Of a stretch of DNA of 14,952 nt, positions 6,499 through 11,364 are shown one piece after another. The stretch comes from Pseudomonadota bacterium (lineage in GTDB: Bacteria; Myxococcota_A; Polyangia; Haliangiales; Haliangiaceae): the NCBI GenBank assembly GCA_023386455.1, contig JAEWJO010000012.1, forward strand, positions 1-14,952. The letters run 5' to 3'. Made by a program: the position numbers and the translations under genes. How positions within the stretch are numbered: position 1 is the stretch's first letter; every line of letters starts with the position of its first letter. Below the pieces are notes generated by a model. The model was not told where the DNA came from, made no database searches, and saw only the letters and a list, made by a program, of their open reading frames with translations.

Positions 6499-7357
6499 AG
6501 GTCGTTCGGCGGCCGACCAGTGCCTCGACCGCGAGCCGTGCACCCGCCGAGTCCTGATAGATCGCGTGCAGGGGATTCGCGGAGTCGAGCGTCGCGAGGA
6601 CACGAATGCGTCCCGAGCTGACCGCCTCGTCCGCGAGCTCCGACGGCACGATCGCGATGTGTCCGCCCGCGGCGACCGCCTCGATCAGCAACAGCGCGTC
6701 ATCGACCTCGCCGGCGATCATCGGCCTCAGGCTGCGCGCCTCGAGGAAGTCCTCGACATCGCGCCGATACGACGTCGTCGGCCGGTAGTTGAGCAGCTTC
6801 GTGTCGCGCCAGTCGGCCGCGGGCGTCAGCGAGGTCGCCGCGATCGCGACGAGCTTCGTGCGGCTGATCTCGACGAACGCCAGGCCGCGGCGCGACGCGA
6901 CCGGTGGCTCACCCTCGCAGAGCACGAGGTCGAGCAGTCCGCCGCGCAGGTCGCGGAGGAGCTCGACGGCATCGCCGGTGCGCACGGACGAGAACGTGTC
7001 GGGCAGCTGGAGGAGCGGCAGGATGAAGCCGGTCACCGTCGATCGCGCGACGCCGAGGCTGATGCCGATCCGCATGATGTTCGACGGCTCGCTCGTCGTG
7101 CTCATCAGCTGGTTCACGAGGCGCTCCGCGAGCCGGAACATCGGTCGCGTGTGCTCGAACGCGAGCCGGCCGGGCTCCGTCAGCTTCAAACCGGACTGTG
7201 TCCGCTCGAACAGCTCGACGCCGAACACGCGCTCGAGCGCGCGGAGCTGCTCGCTCACGGTCGCGGGCGTCACGCCGAGGCGCTGCGCAGCCGCCGCGAC
7301 CGTTCCTTCGACCGCGGCAACGTGGAAGTAATACAGATGGTTGTAGTTGAGGAGCAT
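6497..7357 (-). CDS. LysR family transcriptional regulator, NhaR-like
   Basis: 286 aa, ATG start. The N-terminal winged helix-turn-helix (about residues 4-62) begins with NYNHLYYFHVAAVEGTVAAA and continues with LGVTPATVSEQLRALE and FERTQSGLKLTEPG, which is the hallmark pattern of LysR regulators. The NYNHLYYF opening is especially like NhaR. The remainder (about 92-286) is the periplasmic-binding-protein-like effector domain, including the hinge region IMRIGISLGVARS. Family members bind T-N11-A type sites and respond to a small ligand. No Na+/H+ antiporter gene lies nearby, so an nhaR function is not implied. It is not divergent from a target gene, unlike many LysR genes; the nearest candidates are the downstream heme-oxygenase/kinase operon and itself. 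A perfect ACACGTGT palindrome (7454-7461) lies upstream. No Shine-Dalgarno sequence is evident. Confidence 0.92.
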   Translation of the reverse strand: MLLNYNHLYYFHVAAVEGTVAAAAQRLGVTPATVSEQLRALERVFGVELFERTQSGLKLTEPGRLAFEHTRPMFRLAERLVNQLMSTTSEPSNIMRIGISLGVARSTVTGFILPLLQLPDTFSSVRTGDAVELLRDLRGGLLDLVLCEGEPPVASRRGLAFVEISRTKLVAIAATSLTPAADWRDTKLLNYRPTTSYRRDVEDFLEARSLRPMIAGEVDDALLLIEAVAAGGHIAIVPSELADEAVSSGRIRVLATLDSANPLHAIYQDSAGARLAVEALVGRRTT

Positions 7358-7453
7358 CCGGCCGCGGTCGAGTCCCTCGAAGGCGAAGGAGCATAGCGCG
7401 AGCCCTCGCGATTCCCGCCGGCTCGCGGACGGAGAAAGCGAGGCGGTCCTGAC

Positions 7454-7461
7454 ACACGTGT
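7454..7461. promoter_or_regulatory. ACACGTGT palindrome in the spacer upstream of the LysR gene
   Basis: A perfect 8-bp palindrome in the 117-nt spacer between the LysR gene and the GRDD-family gene upstream of it. It could be an operator, but an 8-mer palindrome may arise by chance. Confidence 0.2.
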
Positions 7462-7474
7462 AGTTGGGTGAGCG

Positions 7475-7954
7475 CTACAGACTTCGCAGCCACGGTCGCA
7501 GCGCCTGCTCGGCGCCGCGCAGGTTGCTCCTGACGACGGCCAGCTCGCGAGCGAAGCGCAGCTCGTACGCCACCTCGAGCGCGCGAACGAGGGCACCGAC
7601 GTCCTTGAGCGGCGGCGTCACCGACCTCAGGTTGAAGTCGTCACGTCCGTGCGTGAACGGCACGTCGGTCACGCGGATCCACGACGAGCGGCCGCCGTGG
7701 CAGAAGAACACGCCCCACTCGACCGAATAGATCTCGAGCCGCAGGCGCGTCGCGACCTCGCGATCGAACGCGAGCGACGGAACCACCTGCTCGGTGCCAA
7801 GCGTCACCTCGGCGAACCACGGCGGGCGCACCGGCGGCGTGAGCGCGAGCCCGTTCAGCCAGCCGCGCGCCGCGAGCGTGCCCGCGGTCGTCGTGCTCGT
7901 CCCGGCACGCGGCTCGTACAGCGTTCGCGCGATGTGTGACCGTTCGCGATGCAC
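7475..7954 (-). CDS. GRDD-family hypothetical protein A
   Basis: 159 aa, GTG start 6 nt after the stop of the 58-aa gene. A GGAG sequence (7964-7967 on the plus strand) inside the last codons of that gene serves as Shine-Dalgarno at 9-nt spacing, so translation is probably coupled. No known domain is recognised. Landmarks are GWL (31-33), WF (46-47), EWGVFFCHGGRSSWI (79-93), GRDD (103-106), ELRFAREL (131-138), VRSN (141-144) and a C-terminal RPWL. The same landmarks in the same order occur in the 123-aa protein at 10012-10383, so I infer two diverged members of one family. It looks like a small soluble alpha/beta protein with no signal peptide. The conserved Arg-Asp-Asp and the His of CHGGR (His86) are candidate functional residues. 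Function unknown. Confidence 0.8.
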   Translation of the reverse strand: MHRERSHIARTLYEPRAGTSTTTAGTLAARGWLNGLALTPPVRPPWFAEVTLGTEQVVPSLAFDREVATRLRLEIYSVEWGVFFCHGGRSSWIRVTDVPFTHGRDDFNLRSVTPPLKDVGALVRALEVAYELRFARELAVVRSNLRGAEQALRPWLRSL

Positions 7955-7960
7955 GGGCGC

Positions 7961-8137
7961 CTACTCCGAGTCCTCGCGGCGGAACACGCGGAACGCGTGT
8001 GATGCCGGTGCGAGGTCCTTGCCCGCCGCCCGCAGGCGATGTGTGCGCACGGCGTGCGAGAGCGTGAGGAGCGCGCGGCGCGGTTCGAGCGCGACGAGCA
8101 ATGCCTCGTACGCGTCGACGGTCTCGTCGATTGCCAT
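7961..8137 (-). CDS. 58-aa hypothetical protein coupled to GRDD protein A
   Basis: The ATG at 8137 is chosen over an in-frame start at 8266 because a GGAG Shine-Dalgarno sequence (plus-strand 8144-8147) precedes it by 6 nt, and because the upstream codons look like non-coding translation. The product is a charged small protein with an N-terminal amphipathic helix (DETVDAYEALLVALEPRRALL), then SHAVRTHRLRAAGKDLAPASH and an acidic end, REDSE. There is no signal or membrane segment. It ends 6 nt before the GRDD-family gene and its 3' end carries that gene's ribosome binding site. It may be a partner of protein A. No family is recognised. Confidence 0.6.
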   Translation of the reverse strand: MAIDETVDAYEALLVALEPRRALLTLSHAVRTHRLRAAGKDLAPASHAFRVFRREDSE

Positions 8138-8143
8138 CGGTGA

Positions 8144-8147
8144 CTCC
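8144..8147 (-). promoter_or_regulatory. Ribosome binding site deciding the start of the 58-aa gene
   Basis: GGAG on the minus strand, 6 nt before the ATG at 8137. It is one of the few clear Shine-Dalgarno sequences in the window and argues for the short rather than the long version of this gene. Confidence 0.5.
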
Positions 8148-8297
8148 GGTGAAGACGGCCGGCCGAACACGCGGCCGGGCTCCCACGCGACCCGTGCAAT
8201 GGTTATGCAAAGGTCTCGTCGTAGGTTTTCCGAAGTTGGTCCCAGGCAACCGCGCGCGTCGGTCACGCCGAGACCGAAATGCGCGCTCGTCGCACGA

Positions 8298-8831
8298 TCA
8301 GGCGACGGACGCGAGCTCGACCTCGGTCGGCTCGCGGCGACCCCAGTGGGTCGGTCCGGCGATCGCCTCGATCTTCGCCTTCAGCTCGCTCGACATGCCG
8401 AGCGCGAACGCGACCTCGGCCGCGATGAACAGCGGGCCGATCAGGAGGCCGACGAGGTCATCGAGGAACGCCGGCTTCTTGCCCTCGAACTTGTGGCCGA
8501 GGAGCTGGATCGCCCAGCCTCCGATGAACAGCGTGCTCGACGTCGCGGCCCACACCGGCAGCGGCGTCGCCGCGATCGCGGTACCGACCGCGCAGGTCGC
8601 GCCGAGCGCCGCGGTCATCACGCGCCCGTAGTCCTTGTCGAGCTTGCGGTAGTACGCGGTGGCGGCCGCGGTGGCGGCGGTCGCGAGGTTGAACGGACCG
8701 ACGCCTGCGCGGGCGAGGAGCGCCTGCGTGCCGACGACGATCATCGGGATCCCGACGAAGTGGGTCGCGATGTTGCGCTTGTCGCGGTGGTACTCGGCGT
8801 AGTTGGACAGCTGCTCTACGAGCGACTTCAT
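8298..8831 (-). CDS. Mpo1/DUF962-like membrane protein
   Basis: 177 aa, ATG start. The protein matches the DUF962/YGL010w family by its N-terminal YAEYHRDKRNIATHFVGIP (about 11-29) and by GWAIQLLGHKFEGKKPAFLDD (about 105-125). In yeast Mpo1, a member of this family, Fe(II)-dependent alpha-oxidation of 2-hydroxy fatty acids has been shown; conserved histidines bind the metal. The equivalents here would be His15, His24 and His113, all present. Four hydrophobic segments (about 26-40, 47-60, 72-110 in two parts, and 126-145) place it in the inner membrane. The C-terminal tail, about 30 residues, is polar. Bacterial members are common but poorly studied, so lipid oxidation here is inferred. It is followed 160 nt downstream by the 58-aa gene and preceded by the PAP2 gene on the same strand, so a shared transcript is possible but the spacing is loose. 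Confidence 0.85.
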   Translation of the reverse strand: MKSLVEQLSNYAEYHRDKRNIATHFVGIPMIVVGTQALLARAGVGPFNLATAATAAATAYYRKLDKDYGRVMTAALGATCAVGTAIAATPLPVWAATSSTLFIGGWAIQLLGHKFEGKKPAFLDDLVGLLIGPLFIAAEVAFALGMSSELKAKIEAIAGPTHWGRREPTEVELASVA

Positions 8832-8899
8832 GACCCGACCATCTCAGACCTCGGGCCCCGCCGGGTACGAAAAACGTCGCTTCAGGTCGGCCTACCGGC

Positions 8900-9739
8900 T
8901 CACCACTGGCCGACGATCGACAGGCCGTTCGGGCTCGGTGCGATCTCGAACGGCAGGCGTTTCGTCAGCTTGGGCACGAGCAGGCCAGCGGCCGCACCGA
9001 TGAGGCTGCCGGCGATGACGTCGGTCATGTAGTGCTTGTCGGCGGCGATGCGCAGGTAGGCGGTCGTCGCCGCGAGCGGCAGGCCGATGCCCCAGATGTA
9101 GGGCTCGATCTTGTAGCCGCGCTCGTGCGCGACCATGCCGGCGCTCGTCACGAGCGAGAACACGAGCGCCGAGTGACCCGACACGAACGACATGTTGGTG
9201 TCGCTGCCCTCGGCCGCGCCGCCGTAGTGGGCGAACGGCCGCTCGCGACCGAAGCCGAACTTGAAGCCCTGCACGGCGAGCTGCGTGAGCGCGACCGACT
9301 CGACGACCGGCAGGAGATCGTCGAACAGGTTGTCGGCGCCCGCCGCGCTGATCGAGCCGAGCGCGAGCAGACCGATCGACGCGACCGGCACGAGTGCATG
9401 CCCGGTGACGTTGGACAGCATGTTCGCGCGATCGGGATTGCTCCACACGAGCGCGTTGCGGACGCTCGCGTCGACGCCGGGCACGCTGCACCACCGGCAC
9501 TCGGTCGGCGCGAGGTACGGCCGCAGCACGGTGCCGCTCGCGATCGTGAGGCTGGCCGCGCCGAGCGTGAGGCCGAGGTTCTGCATGCGTCGCTTCGAGA
9601 CGCGCGCGCGATCGAGACTCTTGGTCGCCGAGATCGAGTCGTCGGCAAATGCGGTCGAGGAGGCGAGCGTCGACGTCGCGCATACAGCGATCACGATCGC
9701 TCGCGCGAAGCGTCCGACACCCGGACAGCTTGATGACAT
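8900..9739 (-). CDS. PAP2 superfamily phosphatase, exported
   Basis: 279 aa, ATG start. A signal peptide (FARAIVIAVCATSTLASS, likely cut after AFA at residue 32) precedes about six hydrophobic segments. All three PAP2 signature motifs are intact: KFGFGRERP (Lys160, Arg167, Pro168), SFVSGHS (187-189, His189) and YLRIAADKHYMTD (Arg230, His236, Asp240). Such enzymes dephosphorylate lipid phosphates such as phosphatidate, undecaprenyl pyrophosphate or lipid A, acting on the periplasmic side. A CRWC pair (Cys81, Cys84) between the first two segments may form a disulfide. The tail after the last membrane segment ends in IVGQW. Substrate cannot be told from sequence. The next gene downstream on this strand is the Mpo1-like gene, 68 nt away, and a shared role in lipid metabolism is a reasonable guess. 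Direct repeats lie 25-50 nt upstream of the start. Confidence 0.92.
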   Translation of the reverse strand: MSSSCPGVGRFARAIVIAVCATSTLASSTAFADDSISATKSLDRARVSKRRMQNLGLTLGAASLTIASGTVLRPYLAPTECRWCSVPGVDASVRNALVWSNPDRANMLSNVTGHALVPVASIGLLALGSISAAGADNLFDDLLPVVESVALTQLAVQGFKFGFGRERPFAHYGGAAEGSDTNMSFVSGHSALVFSLVTSAGMVAHERGYKIEPYIWGIGLPLAATTAYLRIAADKHYMTDVIAGSLIGAAAGLLVPKLTKRLPFEIAPSPNGLSIVGQW

Positions 9740-9763
9740 CGCGCGGTTCTAGCGTCCGTTTCG

Positions 9764-9789
9764 CGGAAAGCACGTTCGTCGGAAAACAC
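9764..9789. repeat. Two direct repeats CGGAAA(G/A)CAC
   Basis: CGGAAAGCAC (9764-9773) and CGGAAAACAC (9780-9789) match at 9 of 10 bases with a 16-nt period, about one and a half helical turns. They lie just upstream of the PAP2 start and may be activator half-sites for that gene. A small inverted repeat, TCCG-TTTCG-CGGA, overlaps the first copy. Confidence 0.35.
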
Positions 9790-9797
9790 CCTAGAGA

Positions 9798-9814
9798 GCG
9801 CTCGCAGCGAGCGC
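9798..9814. repeat. 17-nt palindrome GCGCTCGC-A-GCGAGCGC
   Basis: Perfect 8-bp arms around a single base, between the divergent PAP2 and GRDD-B genes. It could be an operator for a dimeric regulator or a hairpin. It lacks a T-run on either side, so it is not a standard intrinsic terminator. Confidence 0.45.
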
Positions 9815-10011
9815 GTTGCAGAGGCGCGTGGGCGTGTGGTGAACGCAGGATCGAGAGAGCCACCGAGCGCGCCGCCGCGTGATCGAGGTGCGCGATCCGT
9901 GGCGGGAGCGCCGCAGCCCGGGAGTTGCACGAACGATCTTCGCGGGCCTGGAATATCGCGGCTCTGCGCCGGAGGCTGAACGCCGCGGCGGGCCGGCCGT
10001 CTTCGAGGCTG

Positions 10012-10383
10012 ATGAGTGGCTACGAGGGTTGGCTCCGCGAGTGCGATGTCGACGCGTCCCGATACCGTCACTGGTGGGTGGACATCCGGCTGCACGCGGA
10101 CTGTGGAACGCAGCTCGACGTCCATGTCGACGCGCGGCGGTGGGGGCTCATGTTCGTGCACTCGGAGCGGTGCTCGGCGATCACGTTCGCCGGCGAGACC
10201 GTCGAGTGCGGCCGGGACGACCACGGTCTCTTGCACGCGGCGACCGACCCGAGCCAGCTCGGCAGCCTGCTGTCCGTCCTCGAGGACCGCTACGGCATCG
10301 AGTTCCGGCGCCAGGTCCCGGAGATCCGCTCCAACATCCCGTACGCGGCTCCTCGCGTGCGGCAGTGGCTCTCGATCGTCTGA
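10012..10383 (+). CDS. GRDD-family hypothetical protein B
   Basis: 123 aa from the ATG at 10012, preceded by GAGG at a short 3-nt spacing. A TTG at 9925 in the same frame would add 29 Arg-rich residues and cannot be excluded, since protein A also has about 30 residues before its GWL. Landmarks shared with the 159-aa protein at 7475-7954 are GWL (6-8), WWVDI (21-25), RRWGLMFVHSERCSAI (42-57), GRDD (67-70), YGIEFRR (94-100), IRSN (105-108) and QWL (118-120). Compared with protein A it lacks about ten residues between the WW/WF strand and the WG strand. It looks small, soluble and cytoplasmic. The pseudo-receiver gene follows 88 nt later on the same strand, beyond a perfect palindrome. Function unknown; homology between the two copies is inferred by eye. 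Confidence 0.78.
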   Translation: MSGYEGWLRECDVDASRYRHWWVDIRLHADCGTQLDVHVDARRWGLMFVHSERCSAITFAGETVECGRDDHGLLHAATDPSQLGSLLSVLEDRYGIEFRRQVPEIRSNIPYAAPRVRQWLSIV

Positions 10384-10406
10384 CCCGACTCACGGTCGCG
10401 CAACGG

Positions 10407-10420
10407 TCTGTCGCGACAGA
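10407..10420. promoter_or_regulatory. Perfect 14-bp palindrome TCTGTCGCGACAGA
   Basis: A perfect, uninterrupted palindrome in the 88-nt gap between GRDD-B and the degenerate receiver gene. With no loop and no T-run it fits an operator for a dimeric regulator better than a terminator. It lies about 50 nt upstream of the receiver start codon. Confidence 0.4.
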
Positions 10421-10471
10421 TGTCATGTCGCCGTGGTGGCGCAGCTGCCCATTGTCGGCAACGCTCCGGCG

Positions 10472-10870
10472 ATGACCTCACGCACCAGCCTCCTGCTCGT
10501 CGGGGCCGACCCCGCCGACACGGTGGTGGTCGATCGGCTGCGCGTCGTGGTCGATCTCGTCGTCGTCGCCTCGGTCGACGAGGCGATCGACGCGATGCTG
10601 CGCGTCCGCCCGGGCGTCGTCATCCTCCACGGCGCGCTGGGCGCGGCAAAGCCGACCGACCTCGCGCGGAGCCTGCGCAGCCTCGTCACCGAGGACGTGA
10701 TCGTGCTGCACGTCGGTCCCGTCGCGGGCGCGCCTGGTGCGCGGGCGGGAATCGATGCCGAGCTGGGGCGGCCGCTGCGGGCCGCCGAGGTGCTCGAGGT
10801 CCTCGACCGCATCCATCGCGACGGCGGGACCGAGCTGAAGATCACGACGCGGATGCCGCGGCTGCGCTGA
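10472..10870 (+). CDS. Degenerate response-regulator receiver (pseudo-receiver) protein
   Basis: 132 aa, ATG start; GTG codons further upstream (10433, 10436) are in frame but would precede the first strand by residues that look non-coding. The pattern is that of a stand-alone CheY-like fold. The first strand is TSLLLVGADPAD (5-16), then comes a helix and VVASVDEAIDAMLRVRPGVVIL (31-52), a later strand DVIVLHVGP (75-83), and finally ELGRPLRAAEVLEVLDRI (97-114), like the 'KPF...L' end of receivers. The usual phospho-acceptor Asp after strand 3 is replaced by His53 (VVILHGALG), one of the acidic pair is missing, and the conserved Lys is Arg100. It therefore probably cannot be phosphorylated in the normal way. 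No output domain is present. Identification as a receiver is by pattern only. It sits between the GRDD-B and DUF3291 genes on the same strand, 41 nt before the latter. Confidence 0.62.
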   Translation: MTSRTSLLLVGADPADTVVVDRLRVVVDLVVVASVDEAIDAMLRVRPGVVILHGALGAAKPTDLARSLRSLVTEDVIVLHVGPVAGAPGARAGIDAELGRPLRAAEVLEVLDRIHRDGGTELKITTRMPRLR

Positions 10871-10911
10871 CAGCCCTTGATCGCGGCGAGCGCCATCGCG
10901 ACACTGCGCGG

Positions 10912-11364
10912 ATGTACCAGCTCGCGCAGGCAAACGTCGCGTACGCGCTCGCGCCGCACGACGATCCGCGGATGGCCGAGTACATGGCTCGCCTCGACGA
11001 GATCAACCAGCTCGCGGACGACAGCCCGGGCTTTGTCTGGCGCTACCTGACCGACTCTCGCGATCCGGCGCAGCGCGAGTTCGAGGATGCGCGCGTGCTG
11101 TTCAACATGTCGGTCTGGGAGTCGATCGACGCGCTGCACGCGTACACGTACCGGACCGGGCACGCCGAGGTGTATGCGGGGCGCAAGCGCTGGTTCGTCG
11201 ACATGAAGGCCGTCGTCGGCGGTCACGCGCTCGCGATGTGGTGGATCCCGGCGGGCGCGCGTCCGACCGTCGCCGACGCCAGGCAGCGGCTGACCGCGAT
11301 CGTCGCGAACGGGCCGAGCGAGCGGGCGTTCACGTTCAAGCAGCGATTCGCGCCGCCGGCCTAG
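10912..11364 (+). CDS. DUF3291 domain-containing protein
   Basis: 150 aa, ATG start 41 nt after the pseudo-receiver stop. The sequence matches the DUF3291 family: it opens with YQLAQANVAYALAPHDDPRM, followed by LDEINQLADDSPGFVWR, then LFNMSVWESIDALHAYTY and HAEVYAGRKRWF, with the Trp-rich AMWWIPAGARPTV near the end. Members have a dimeric alpha/beta-barrel (ABM/monooxygenase-like) fold, often compared with heme-degrading or quinone monooxygenases, but no activity is established for most. His75 and His84 are candidates for functional residues. The full domain is present, with no signal peptide, so it is cytoplasmic. Its TAG stop overlaps the stop codon of the convergent DNA polymerase gene at a CTAG. 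It may share a transcript with the pseudo-receiver gene. Confidence 0.9.
   Translation: MYQLAQANVAYALAPHDDPRMAEYMARLDEINQLADDSPGFVWRYLTDSRDPAQREFEDARVLFNMSVWESIDALHAYTYRTGHAEVYAGRKRWFVDMKAVVGGHALAMWWIPAGARPTVADARQRLTAIVANGPSERAFTFKQRFAPPA

Larger units (their letters stand above)
9740..10011. other. Divergent intergenic region with direct and inverted repeats
   Basis: This 272-nt spacer between the divergent PAP2 and GRDD-B genes is the longest gene-poor stretch here. It holds two near-identical 10-mers, a 17-nt palindrome and possibly an N-terminal extension of GRDD-B from a TTG at 9925. No strong sigma-70 promoter was found. Confidence 0.5.

Noticed and set aside
8138..8266. Longer 101-aa version of the 58-aa protein
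   Set aside because: The internal ATG has a good Shine-Dalgarno sequence, while the 43 extra residues look like untranslated leader sequence read through.
8840..8890. Possible terminator with a GTTTTT run after the PAP2 gene
   Set aside because: The T-run on the minus strand is not preceded by a convincing stem.
7794..9032. A 412-codon plus-strand open frame over the GRDD-A, 58-aa, Mpo1 and PAP2 genes
   Set aside because: It crosses several supported minus-strand genes and their spacers and shows only Arg-rich shadow composition.
10384..10471. Intrinsic terminator between GRDD-B and the pseudo-receiver gene
   Set aside because: The palindrome there has no loop and no T-run, so an operator is more likely.
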